Origin: Dolichospermum sp. UHCC 0259 | GTDB taxonomy: Bacteria > Cyanobacteriota > Cyanobacteriia > Cyanobacteriales > Nostocaceae | Direction of reading: 5' to 3' | NCBI RefSeq assembly: GCF_009711935.1 | Contig: NZ_VIKX01000014.1 | Coordinates: 1-64,000, forward strand | Length of the DNA stretch: 64,000 nucleotides | In this document: positions 44,510 to 54,082 of the stretch, piece by piece | Layout: each line of letters starts with the position of its first letter | Position numbering within the stretch: position 1 is the stretch's first letter | Notes under the pieces: generated by a model | The model's input: the letters and a program-made list of their open reading frames with translations, nothing else | What the model was told of the DNA's origin: nothing | Databases searched by the model: none | Program-made: the position numbers and the translations under genes

Positions 44510-45967
44510 TCACATTGTGACCTTGCAAAGTATACAAGCCTGGATGCGACAGAAAACTTCCACCCAACCCTGTCCACCACCCAAACCGCCTAAACCTAAG
44601 AGAAACCACCCCCCGTCATATCCAAATGCTACAGGTAGGTGTCCTTTGAGGTGTTGTTTAGTTGCTGTTTTATTAAAAGTAATATTTTTGTAGTATAACC
44701 ACTTCCCTTCTTTCCGCCATCCTACTGTGTCGCCAAAGGATTGCCAAATTTTATCGTCGTACTTTTTCGTTCCCCCCAAACTTTGATAAATCTTTTTCTG
44801 GACTGAAAAACCAAATTGTCCATTACTGTATTTAACCCACAAATTATCAATAGTACACAAGTCTTCACAGGGAAAATTATTAATACTCCTAGTATCTAAA
44901 TAACCTTCTTTTTCTCGCTTTGTAATTGCTAACATCACCCGCGCTGTTTCTTCATCTGCCTCTTTCCATTGTTGGGTTGCGAGTAAATTATACAGTTTTT
45001 TGTAGTCTATGCCTGCGGATGATTTTAATTGTATTTCTGGATTGATAAACTGAGGTGTTGAACTACTTTTATGCTGTGGTTGCTGTGAAATAGTCCGAGT
45101 ATACTTGACAAGTGGTGTATTCACCAAAGCTGGAACAACTAAACCTAACATTTCTCGAAATTCTCTGATTGTTTGGGGACGGTTTACTGGCTCTAATTCC
45201 ATCCCTTTGAGAATAGCAGAATTTATTCTATTAGTAATATTTTGATTATACTTTTGTGGTGGCGATAAAGTCACATTATCCTCAGCGCGATAATGGGAGG
45301 GGATAGGTACTCTCACAGTGAGCAAAGTGTACAAAGTCGCGGCTAGAGCATAAACATCTGTATAATAACCAAAATCTCCGCGCCGTTCATACTGTTCTAT
45401 AGGTGCATAACCTTCAGTTTTACTCGCAGTCATGGTTCTGATTTTACCTACTTGAAATTCTCTCGCTAACCCAAAATCAATTAATACAGCTTCTTGGGTT
45501 CTTTGTCGTAAAATAATGTTACTAGGTTTAACATCTCGATGCAAAAGTTTTCGTTCGTGGACACATTCTAAGGCTTGTCCAATTTGATCAATGTAGCGCA
45601 AGGCTTCTGCTTCTGATAAAAAACCATTTTCATTGAAATAGTTGTCAACATAGGATTCTAAATTATCCCCGTCAATATGTTCCATAACGATCGCCTGAAG
45701 ACCATTTTCCAGAAAAGTATCGTAAACTTGGACAATATGCGGATGGTAGCATTTGGCTAAATCTAAAGCTTCTCTACGAAACTTTTTTTGTCTGTCTATA
45801 AAATCTTGTTTTTGTTGTTGTTCACGATTGAGAGTTTTAATAACTACCAGTCTATTTTCTTCCGTATCTCTAGCCTGATAGGTCTCACCAAAGCCACCAC
45901 CACCGATGACTTTTTGGATGATGTACTGTCCGTTTTGGAGTTGGGTGTTAGGTGTCCAAAGTTGCAT
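44510..45967 (-). CDS. Serine/threonine protein kinase fused to a GUN4 domain
   Basis: The 485-residue protein has an N-terminal Hanks-type kinase domain (about residues 14-275). It carries the glycine loop 'IGGGGFGETY', the ATP-contact lysine in VVIKTL, the catalytic loop HRDVKPSN and the DFG motif in LIDFGLAREF, so it should be active. After a short linker, a GUN4 domain (about residues 325-480) is seen in 'WKEADEETARVML', 'NFPCEDLCTIDNLWVKYSNG' and 'FGFSVQKKIY'. GUN4 binds porphyrins and activates Mg-chelatase in chlorophyll synthesis, so this fusion may link tetrapyrrole status to phosphorylation. No membrane span is visible. It is transcribed alone. Confidence 0.9.
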   Translation of the reverse strand: MQLWTPNTQLQNGQYIIQKVIGGGGFGETYQARDTEENRLVVIKTLNREQQQKQDFIDRQKKFRREALDLAKCYHPHIVQVYDTFLENGLQAIVMEHIDGDNLESYVDNYFNENGFLSEAEALRYIDQIGQALECVHERKLLHRDVKPSNIILRQRTQEAVLIDFGLAREFQVGKIRTMTASKTEGYAPIEQYERRGDFGYYTDVYALAATLYTLLTVRVPIPSHYRAEDNVTLSPPQKYNQNITNRINSAILKGMELEPVNRPQTIREFREMLGLVVPALVNTPLVKYTRTISQQPQHKSSSTPQFINPEIQLKSSAGIDYKKLYNLLATQQWKEADEETARVMLAITKREKEGYLDTRSINNFPCEDLCTIDNLWVKYSNGQFGFSVQKKIYQSLGGTKKYDDKIWQSFGDTVGWRKEGKWLYYKNITFNKTATKQHLKGHLPVAFGYDGGWFLLGLGGLGGGQGWVEVFCRIQACILCKVTM

Positions 45968-46042
45968 AGTGATTTTCAGGACGATTTTTATCTAGTATAT
46001 ATTATTAAAATCATATTCCGCACTGTCAAATGTCATACATTG

Positions 46043-46143
46043 TAGCGGTATGCACTTAAATAAATACAGTCAGTAAATCGTAAGGCCTTTAGGGGCGCAA
46101 GTTATGGGCCTTCAATTGCATTATACCCCAGTGATTACCGCTA
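46043..46143. repeat. Dispersed intergenic repeat (copy 2)
   Basis: TAGCGGTATGCACT (from 46043) is an imperfect complement of AGTGATTACCGCTA (ending 46143), so the element has inverted ends. The interior matches the copy at 15705-15808 in order and spacing but lacks its GGGCGGGG palindrome. Confidence 0.6.
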
Positions 46144-46367
46144 TAGCACTTTCGGAAATATCATAAATAATTGGTTGGTTGCTCCAGTATTAATACTTAT
46201 TTTTTAGTGCTTTCTACAGAATGCTACGCAAACAAGTTACGTAAAGGTAAGCGATCGTTCCACCTTCAGATATAATCTATTGTGGGAATAAGACCAAATT
46301 GATCGAACAAAAATTACTGAAAGTTAGAAAACACAGCGTTAACACATAAGCTGTTATTCTAGTTTTT

Positions 46368-46408
46368 TTAATTTTTCCTTAACCTTTAATTATTTATTCC
46401 TTAAATAA
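46368..46408 (+). promoter_or_regulatory. Pho box: four tandem 8-mers spaced by 3 bases
   Basis: TTTAATTT (46368), CTTAACCT (46379), ATTATTTA (46390) and CTTAAATA (46401) recur every 11 bases. Against the cyanobacterial PHO consensus PyTTAAPyPy(T/A), the first two match fully, the fourth has one mismatch and the third two. This is the binding pattern of the SphR/PhoB response regulator. It lies 118 bases upstream of the phytase-like gene and predicts induction by phosphate shortage. Confidence 0.75.
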
Positions 46409-46525
46409 ATTGGGATAAGTTCTCTTTATAGTCAGAAACTTACCCATTTTTTTAGAGATCAAAAAGACTAAAATCTCGGTTGCAGACTAAGTAACAACAA
46501 ACCTCTAATTGTCAATATAAAAATT

Positions 46526-49500
46526 ATGAATTCAATTCAACTTAACCATATCGGTACTATCAAATTAAGCGGCTCAGAAATTTCTGATTTTGACCCCATA
46601 TCTCAACGCCTGTTTGTGACTGGAGAATCTGCGAATAAACCTGTTCTCCAAGTAGTGGATGTTTCTGATGCAAATAACCCCACTCAAGTTACTAACATTG
46701 ATCTTTCTAGTTTAGGCGCAGGAATTCAAAGTGTAGCCGTCAGAAAAGGCATAGGAACTGGAAATAGCATTGTGGCGATCGCTATTTCTGCAACTACAAG
46801 TACCGACCCTGGTAAAATTGCTTTTTATGACGCTGTAACTCTCACTAAAATTTCCGAAGTGACAGTAGGTGCTTTACCTGACATGATCACTTTCACTGCT
46901 GATGGTAGCAAATTACTTGTCGCCAACGAAGGAGAACCCAGTGAAAATTATGCCATTGATCCAGAAGGTTCAATTAGTATTATTGATGTTTCTGGAGATA
47001 TTGCCAGTTTAGATAATAGTAAAGTTACAACTGCAAATTTCACGGCATTTAATGGGCAAAAAGAAACTTTAACAGCCGCCGGAGTCAGACTTTTTGGGCT
47101 TAATGCCACCGTTGCTCAAGATTTAGAACCAGAGTATATTGCAGTTTCTCCCGATGGCAAAACTGCATTTGTTACCCTACAAGAAAATAACGCCTTTGCA
47201 GTTTTAGACATTGCTACTGCTAGTATTACTAAAATTGTTCCATTAGGTTTTAAAAATCATAATTTACCAGGAAATGGTCTTGATGCTAGTGATAGAGATG
47301 TTAATGGTACTTCTGGTGGTGGAGGTAAAATTAATATTCAAAATTGGCCAATTTTCGGAATGTATCAACCCGATGCAGTTAGCTCTTTTCAAATTGCTGA
47401 TAAGACCTATTATATCACCGCAAATGAAGGAGATTCTCGTGTTCGTCCTACCTCAGATGGTACTTTTGGTAATGAAGGATCAATATTTAACGAAGAAGCA
47501 AGAGTTTCTAGTTTAGCTCTTGATCCTACAGCTTTTCCTAATGCTACTGAGTTGAAAAAACCGGAAAATTTAGGACGTTTAACCGTTACTAATAAACTAG
47601 GAGATACCGACGGAGACGGAGACTTTGATCAACTTTATGCTTACGGCGCTCGTTCTTTCTCAATTTGGGATGATCAGGGTAAATTAGTATATGACAGTGG
47701 CGACCAAATTGAACAATTTCTCAAACAACAAACGCCTACATTCTTTAATGCTAATAATGGTTTAGCCACTGAATTTGATACTCGCTCCGATAATAAAGGA
47801 CCTGAACCAGAAAGTGCAATTGTTGGCATGATTAATGGTATTCCTTATGGATTCGTTGGCTTAGAACGGGCTGGCGGTGGGGTGATGGTTTATAACCTCA
47901 GTAACCCAACTGCACCTGAGTTTATTCAGTATATTAGAACTGAAGGTGATATCAGTCCTGAAGGTTTAAAATTCATTTCTGCGGCAGATAGTCCTAATGC
48001 TAAACCAATGCTGACAGTTGCTAATGAAGTTAGTAATACTGTTAGCTTTTATGAAATACTTCCCAGTGCGGCACCTACTGTTGAAACCAGCCCCGACTTA
48101 TTTGATGATGAAGACCCAGGACAGGCTACAGTAGATCAAAATGCAGATGCGGACGACCCGGCTATCTACGTTAATGCGGAAAATTCTGCCAATAGCTTAG
48201 TATTAACTGCGGTCAAAAATGCCGGAGTACGCGTTTATAACTTATCTGGGAATTTATTGCAAACAGTGAATCCTGGGGAGATTCGTTATAACAACATTGA
48301 CTTGCAATATGGGTTTAAACTGGGTGGAGAGTCCATTGATATTGCCGTAGCGAGCGATCGCGGAAATGATAAACTAGTAATCTTCAAAATCAACCCCAAC
48401 TCTAGCAACGGCAACTATTTAGAAGATATCACCGACAGCAATATCGGGACAATTTTCCAAACTGCACCCTTTGACCCTCCCTACGAACCATCTTCTCGCA
48501 GTTCCTACGGACTCACAATATATCGCAGTCCTTTTACCAATGATTACTATGTCTTCACAGGACGCAGAGAAACTGGAGATATAGCCCAGTTAAAATTAAT
48601 TGACATCGGCAACGGTAAAATTGGTGCAGAAATAGTCCGAGAATTTACTGTACCTACAATTAATGGCATTGACCCGCAAACAGAGGGAATGGTTGTAGAC
48701 CAAGAAACAGGCATCCTCTATATCGGTCAAGAAAATGTCGGTATTTGGAAATTTGATGCAGAACCCAACGGCAGCAACACAGGTAAACTGATTGATGTAG
48801 TCAAAAGTTTGGGTGGTAGCAATTTAGTAGATGACGTAGAAGGACTAACTATCTACTACGGTGCTAACGGGACAGGTTACTTAATCGCATCCAGTCAAGG
48901 AGATAACACCTTTGCCGCATACACCCGTGAAGGAAACAATGAATTTTTAGGGCGTTTTGGTATTGGTAACAACGGTGCAATTGATAGCGTCCAAGAATCA
49001 GACGGTGCAGATGTCATCAACGTCCCTCTTGGTGCAAATTTCCCCTATGGTCTATTTGTCACCCAAGATGGCAACAACGACCCAGCTAAACTAGTTGAAG
49101 ATGATGGGGAAATAGAAAACGTCAACAGCAACTTTAAATTTGTTCCTTGGGAAAACATTGCAAATACCCTTCCTGATATCCTCAAAATTGACACCACCAG
49201 TTACGACCCCCGCAACCCCGTACTTCAACCCAGATTAACTAATTACGAATTTGACAATTTACCCAAATTAGGAACAACTTCCACCGGTCAAGATATCTTC
49301 TTGGGTGGTTTTTCTGGGTTGTACTTCCAAGGGATAGCAGATAATGGCAATCTCAAATTTGTTACCCATACAGACCGGGGCCCCAATGGAGAACCCACAG
49401 GTCAAAATAGACCGTTTTTATTACCCAATTTTCAACCAGAAATAGTCAGTTTTGAACTCAATCAAACTACTAATCAAATCACGATTACCAAAAGAACTGG

Positions 49501-52500
49501 GTTATTTCGTGAAGATGGTACAACTCCATTAACTGGACTTCCCAATGTCCAAGCTGGGGCTGGTGGAACAGCTTACACCGATGAAATTGGCGTTGATTTA
49601 AATGGTCAAGTTTTACCTAATGACACATTAGGGGCTGATGTCGAAGGTATCGTGATTGCACCAAATGGCGACTATTGGCTGGTGGATGAATATCGTCCCG
49701 CAATTTACCATTTTGATGTCAATGGGAAGTTACTTAATCGTTTTATTCCTCAAGGAACAGCAGCAGCCACAGAACCAGATCAACCCGCAGGAACTTTTGG
49801 AACTGAGGTATTACCAGCAGTTTATGCCCAAAGACGGGCTAACCGGGGCTTTGAAGCAGTAGCACTAGAAGGCAACAAGTTATATGCTTTTATTCAGAGT
49901 GCCATTGATAATCCTGATGTTACTAATGATGCAACTTCTAGAAATTCCCGTAATTTGCGAATCCTAGAATTTGACATAGTTTCTAAACAGGTAACGGGTG
50001 AATATCTCTATCTTTTAGATGATATTACAGGCACAGGTAATGCCAAAACAGATAAAATCGGTGATGCTGTTTCTTTAGGTAATAGTAAATTTGCCGTTGT
50101 AGAACGAGATGATAGAAGTGATAATACTTCCAATAAACTTATCTATCAAATAGATTTAGCAACAGCTACTAATATCAATAATCCTGCTAACTTTACTTTG
50201 CCAAGTGGTAAGACTATTGAACAATTAAGCCCGGCTGAATTAACTACCGCTGGAATTATTTCTGCTAACAAAACTTTAATTGTTAATGCAGCCCAAGTAG
50301 GTTACACCGGAGTTGAAAAATTAGAAGGTTTGGCATTAGTTGCCCCCAACATTCTGGCTTTGATCAATGATAATGATTTTAATGTCGCAGGCACAACAAT
50401 TCCTGAGAAATTAGGCATTATTGAGCTACCTGATTATCTACCTGTTACTATTAGTGGTACTTCTGGAAACGATACATTATTAGCATCTGCCAGCGGTTAT
50501 ACTCTCCTGGGTTTAGCAGGTAATGACTCCATTGATGGTGTCCCAGGAAAAGGTGGCAATATCCTGGATGGTGGTGCAGGTGATGATGAAATCTTTGCGA
50601 AGAAAAATGATACGGCTTTAGGTGGTTCAGGAAATGACGATTTATACTCTGATGGTCAAGGCAATAATACTTTGTATGGTGGTGATGGCAATGATCAAAT
50701 ATTCCCTGATCGGAATGACAAAGTATTTGGTGATGCTGGCAATGATATAATTTACCCCGGTCTTGGTGGTAACACCTTAACAGGTGGTGATGGTCAAGAT
50801 ACCTTTTGGTTAGCTAATGCTGCATATCTGCAAAGTCCCAACATAATTACCGATTTTAATCCAGCACAAGATTTATTAAACGTTAATGTTGATGGCTTTA
50901 AGAACATAAATCAACTCACATTTTCACCCCAGGGAGATTCCACCTTAATTAGTGCGAATAGTAATCCCTTAGCTATTGTGAAGAATTATGAATTACCACA
51001 GTTTGCTATCACCTCAGCTTCAGCAACAGAAGGAAATATCATAATTTTCACTGTCACTCGGACAGGAAATAATTCGTCTTCACAAAGTGTAACTGTAACT
51101 ACCTCTATTGCTACAGGTGATACAGCCAGTGATACCGACCTGACTGCAAAAACGGAAACTTTGACTTTTGCACCGGGAGAGACTACTACAACCTTTGCTG
51201 TTCAAACAACTCAAGATGTGCTGTTTGAAGGAAATGAGACATTTACTGTCAGTTTAAGCAATCCTACAAATGTATCAATCATTAGTTCTACAAACGCCAC
51301 AGCCAAAGGAACTATTACTAATGATGATCTAGCGCCCATATTTAGCATTGCTACCGCTGAGGCATCAGAAGGAAATGCTATTAACTTTACTGTAACTCGG
51401 ACAGGAGATGCCCAGGCTCAACAAAGTGTGACTGTAGTTACCTCTATTGCTACAGGTGATACAGCCAGTGATACGGACTTGACTGCAAAAACGGAAATTC
51501 TGACTTTTGCACAGGGAGAAACGACTAAAATCTTCGCTGTCCAAACAACTCAAGATGTCCTATTTGAAGGAAATGAGACTTTTACTGCTAGTTTAAGCAA
51601 TGCTACCAATGGTGCAATCATTAGTTCCACAAATGCCACAGCCACAGGAACAATTAATAATGATGATGCTGCACCTGTATTTAGTATTGCTGCTGCTCAG
51701 GCATTAGAAGGAAGTGCAATTAATTTCACTTTGACCCGCACTGGAGATGCTCAAGCTAACCAAACTGTTACCGTATCTACCTCTATTGAGGCACAAAATA
51801 CAGCAAGTGCCACTGACTTTAGTGGAAATACTCAAACTTTCACATTTGCACAGGGAGAAACAACTAAAACCTTCCCTGTTCAAACAACTCAAGATTCTCT
51901 TGTGGAAGACAATGAGACTTTCACCGTTAGTTTAAGTAGTCCTACCAATGGTGCAATTATTAGTTCTACAAATGGCATAGCTTTGGGAACTATTACTGAT
52001 GATGATACACCAGCGGAATTTAGAATTTCGGCGGCTGACGCGCTGGAAGGAAATGCTATCAATTTCACGGTGACTCGTTCGAGAGATAATCTGATTGCTC
52101 AAAGTGTGACTGTAGCCACTTCTATTGCGACAGATGATACGGCTAGTGCCAGTGATTTGACGGCAAAAACTGAGACTTTAACTTTTGCCACAGGTGAAAC
52201 TAGCAAAACCTTCACTGTCCAAACAACTCAAGATAGCCTAGTTGAAGGCAATGAAACTTTTACTGTCAGTTTGAGTGATCCTGATAATGGTGCAGTTGTT
52301 AGTTCCACCAACGCTACAGCGAAAGGAACAATTAATAATGATGACGTTGATGCTGCTGCATCAACATTTAGTATTGCTGCGGCTTCGGCAACGGAAGGGG
52401 ATGCAATTATTTTCACCGTTACCCGCACAGGGGATGCTCAATCTAACCAAAGTGTAACTGTAGCCACTTCTATTGCGACAGATGATACAGCTAGTGCCAG

Positions 52501-54082
52501 TGATTTAACGGCAAAAACTGAGACTTTGACTTTTGCCACAGGTGAAACTAGCAAAACCTTCACTGTCCAAACAACTCAAGATAGCCTAGTTGAAGGCAAT
52601 GAAACTTTTACTGTCAGTTTGAGTGATCCTGATAATGGTGCAGTTGTTAGTTCCACCAACGCTACAGCGAAAGGAACAATTAATAATGATGACGTTGATG
52701 CTACTACATCAATATTTAGCATTGCTACTGCTTCAGCAACGGAAGGAAATGGGATAAATTTCACGATTACCCGCACAGGAGATAATCAATCTACTCAGAG
52801 TGTCGCTGTATCTACGGCTATTAATGCAGATGATACCGCTAGTAACAATGATTTGAGTCAGAAAAATGAAACTCTCACATTTGCACTAGGAGAAACAACT
52901 AAAACCTTTACTGTCCAAACAACTCAAGATGCACGGGTGGAAAAAGATGAGACTTTTACAGTCAATTTAAGTAATTCCACAAATGGCTCAGTTATCAGTT
53001 CTAGTGACAATACAACTAAGGGAGTCATTGTTAATGATGATATTCCTTTGGCAACTCCTAATAATAATTACATCTTTCCGATTAAAGGTGAAGATGATAA
53101 AGTTAGGCTCAAAGTTAGTTTATTATCACGCAGTTCTAATTCTATTAATGAGTTAGGTGTGTTTAATGTTGATGATGCTCAAGGAAATATTGATGGGATT
53201 GCGCCCGGTGCAGCAGGTTATAATCAAGCAGCCATAAACAGAGCCAAAGTTGTTTTTTCTGCTATTGCTAATTTACCTAATGGGTTTAATAGTGTGGATT
53301 CCATTCGGTTAATTAACTTTAATAGTGGTGATAATCTGAAATTCTTTCTGGTTAGAAATGGGACAATAGATTCTGTGAATGCTGGTAGAACTTCATTATC
53401 AAATGTATTATTTGCTGATGCTTCAAACCAAAAAATTACAGATTTGGGTACTGATGGTTTTACTGTTGGCTGGGAAGATGGTTCTGGTAATGTTGCTGAT
53501 TTCAATGATTTAGTTGTGAAGGTTCAATCTACTGATGATAAGTTAGTGATTGGTACGGCATTACAAGGTGGCAACCAAAGAGAAGTGATTGATTTACGAG
53601 ATATAACCAGTCAAGTGAAGGTAGATTTTTCTGTTCATCGAGAAGCTGCATTTAATAACGAGGTGTACTTCTATAAAATTGATAATGCTGATGGACAAAT
53701 TGGTAATTTACAGGCAAATGCAGCTAATCGTGCTAATTATTTGCAAATGGCATTGAACAATATTCTCAAAGATGCACAAACGGGTGCAAATATCAGATTT
53801 TCCGTTGCTAATCAAGGTATCCAAACGGGGACTGCTATGATTGCGGGGGGAACAATTCTTGCTCCCATGATTGTGGTTAATGGTACGTTGTCTCAGCTTT
53901 TAGATAGCGATGCTAATAATAATCCTCAAGTTTATTTCCCATATTTGGGAGTAAATAGTGATGGAGTTGACCACATTCGGTTGTTGGGAAATAATACTTT
54001 CGGTTTTGAAGATCTACCAAATGGTGGTGATTTGGATTATAACGATATCATTGTGAAAATGAATTTTACTCAGGTTGTGTAA
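46526..54082 (+). CDS. Giant modular phytase/esterase-like extracellular protein
   Basis: This 2518-residue protein is read as a secreted phosphate-scavenging enzyme. In order it has a 'choice-of-anchor I' beta-propeller-like region (about residues 5-510), a beta-propeller phytase domain (about 525-880, 'DLFDDEDPGQATVDQNADAD'), and an esterase-like phytase-family domain (about 890-1300, with 'THTDRGPNGEPTG'). RTX calcium-binding repeats follow (about 1310-1430, GGxGxDxxx type), then six Calx-beta domains (about 1490-2170) and a DUF4114 region at the end (two motifs: 'GWEDGSGN' and 'GFEDLPNGGDLDYND'). There is no N-terminal signal peptide; RTX repeats suggest type I secretion. The upstream Pho box supports a phosphate-starvation role. 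Calx-beta repeats 4 and 5 are nearly identical at DNA level. The 3' end overlaps rsmI by 17 bp, tail to tail. Confidence 0.88.
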   Translation: MNSIQLNHIGTIKLSGSEISDFDPISQRLFVTGESANKPVLQVVDVSDANNPTQVTNIDLSSLGAGIQSVAVRKGIGTGNSIVAIAISATTSTDPGKIAFYDAVTLTKISEVTVGALPDMITFTADGSKLLVANEGEPSENYAIDPEGSISIIDVSGDIASLDNSKVTTANFTAFNGQKETLTAAGVRLFGLNATVAQDLEPEYIAVSPDGKTAFVTLQENNAFAVLDIATASITKIVPLGFKNHNLPGNGLDASDRDVNGTSGGGGKINIQNWPIFGMYQPDAVSSFQIADKTYYITANEGDSRVRPTSDGTFGNEGSIFNEEARVSSLALDPTAFPNATELKKPENLGRLTVTNKLGDTDGDGDFDQLYAYGARSFSIWDDQGKLVYDSGDQIEQFLKQQTPTFFNANNGLATEFDTRSDNKGPEPESAIVGMINGIPYGFVGLERAGGGVMVYNLSNPTAPEFIQYIRTEGDISPEGLKFISAADSPNAKPMLTVANEVSNTVSFYEILPSAAPTVETSPDLFDDEDPGQATVDQNADADDPAIYVNAENSANSLVLTAVKNAGVRVYNLSGNLLQTVNPGEIRYNNIDLQYGFKLGGESIDIAVASDRGNDKLVIFKINPNSSNGNYLEDITDSNIGTIFQTAPFDPPYEPSSRSSYGLTIYRSPFTNDYYVFTGRRETGDIAQLKLIDIGNGKIGAEIVREFTVPTINGIDPQTEGMVVDQETGILYIGQENVGIWKFDAEPNGSNTGKLIDVVKSLGGSNLVDDVEGLTIYYGANGTGYLIASSQGDNTFAAYTREGNNEFLGRFGIGNNGAIDSVQESDGADVINVPLGANFPYGLFVTQDGNNDPAKLVEDDGEIENVNSNFKFVPWENIANTLPDILKIDTTSYDPRNPVLQPRLTNYEFDNLPKLGTTSTGQDIFLGGFSGLYFQGIADNGNLKFVTHTDRGPNGEPTGQNRPFLLPNFQPEIVSFELNQTTNQITITKRTGLFREDGTTPLTGLPNVQAGAGGTAYTDEIGVDLNGQVLPNDTLGADVEGIVIAPNGDYWLVDEYRPAIYHFDVNGKLLNRFIPQGTAAATEPDQPAGTFGTEVLPAVYAQRRANRGFEAVALEGNKLYAFIQSAIDNPDVTNDATSRNSRNLRILEFDIVSKQVTGEYLYLLDDITGTGNAKTDKIGDAVSLGNSKFAVVERDDRSDNTSNKLIYQIDLATATNINNPANFTLPSGKTIEQLSPAELTTAGIISANKTLIVNAAQVGYTGVEKLEGLALVAPNILALINDNDFNVAGTTIPEKLGIIELPDYLPVTISGTSGNDTLLASASGYTLLGLAGNDSIDGVPGKGGNILDGGAGDDEIFAKKNDTALGGSGNDDLYSDGQGNNTLYGGDGNDQIFPDRNDKVFGDAGNDIIYPGLGGNTLTGGDGQDTFWLANAAYLQSPNIITDFNPAQDLLNVNVDGFKNINQLTFSPQGDSTLISANSNPLAIVKNYELPQFAITSASATEGNIIIFTVTRTGNNSSSQSVTVTTSIATGDTASDTDLTAKTETLTFAPGETTTTFAVQTTQDVLFEGNETFTVSLSNPTNVSIISSTNATAKGTITNDDLAPIFSIATAEASEGNAINFTVTRTGDAQAQQSVTVVTSIATGDTASDTDLTAKTEILTFAQGETTKIFAVQTTQDVLFEGNETFTASLSNATNGAIISSTNATATGTINNDDAAPVFSIAAAQALEGSAINFTLTRTGDAQANQTVTVSTSIEAQNTASATDFSGNTQTFTFAQGETTKTFPVQTTQDSLVEDNETFTVSLSSPTNGAIISSTNGIALGTITDDDTPAEFRISAADALEGNAINFTVTRSRDNLIAQSVTVATSIATDDTASASDLTAKTETLTFATGETSKTFTVQTTQDSLVEGNETFTVSLSDPDNGAVVSSTNATAKGTINNDDVDAAASTFSIAAASATEGDAIIFTVTRTGDAQSNQSVTVATSIATDDTASASDLTAKTETLTFATGETSKTFTVQTTQDSLVEGNETFTVSLSDPDNGAVVSSTNATAKGTINNDDVDATTSIFSIATASATEGNGINFTITRTGDNQSTQSVAVSTAINADDTASNNDLSQKNETLTFALGETTKTFTVQTTQDARVEKDETFTVNLSNSTNGSVISSSDNTTKGVIVNDDIPLATPNNNYIFPIKGEDDKVRLKVSLLSRSSNSINELGVFNVDDAQGNIDGIAPGAAGYNQAAINRAKVVFSAIANLPNGFNSVDSIRLINFNSGDNLKFFLVRNGTIDSVNAGRTSLSNVLFADASNQKITDLGTDGFTVGWEDGSGNVADFNDLVVKVQSTDDKLVIGTALQGGNQREVIDLRDITSQVKVDFSVHREAAFNNEVYFYKIDNADGQIGNLQANAANRANYLQMALNNILKDAQTGANIRFSVANQGIQTGTAMIAGGTILAPMIVVNGTLSQLLDSDANNNPQVYFPYLGVNSDGVDHIRLLGNNTFGFEDLPNGGDLDYNDIIVKMNFTQVV
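52103..52698 (+). repeat. 348-bp in-frame duplication inside the Calx-beta region
   Basis: The segment beginning at about 52103 recurs at 52451, an offset of 348 bases (116 codons). About 245 bases at the start of each unit are almost identical, with only a few silent changes. It therefore represents a recent duplication of one Calx-beta domain. Confidence 0.75.

Larger units (their letters stand above)
45968..46525. other. Promoter region of the phytase gene
   Basis: These 558 bp hold a dispersed repeat (46043-46143) and the Pho box (46368-46408), followed by a -10-like TATAGT at 46428-46433. No gene is visible. Confidence 0.7.
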
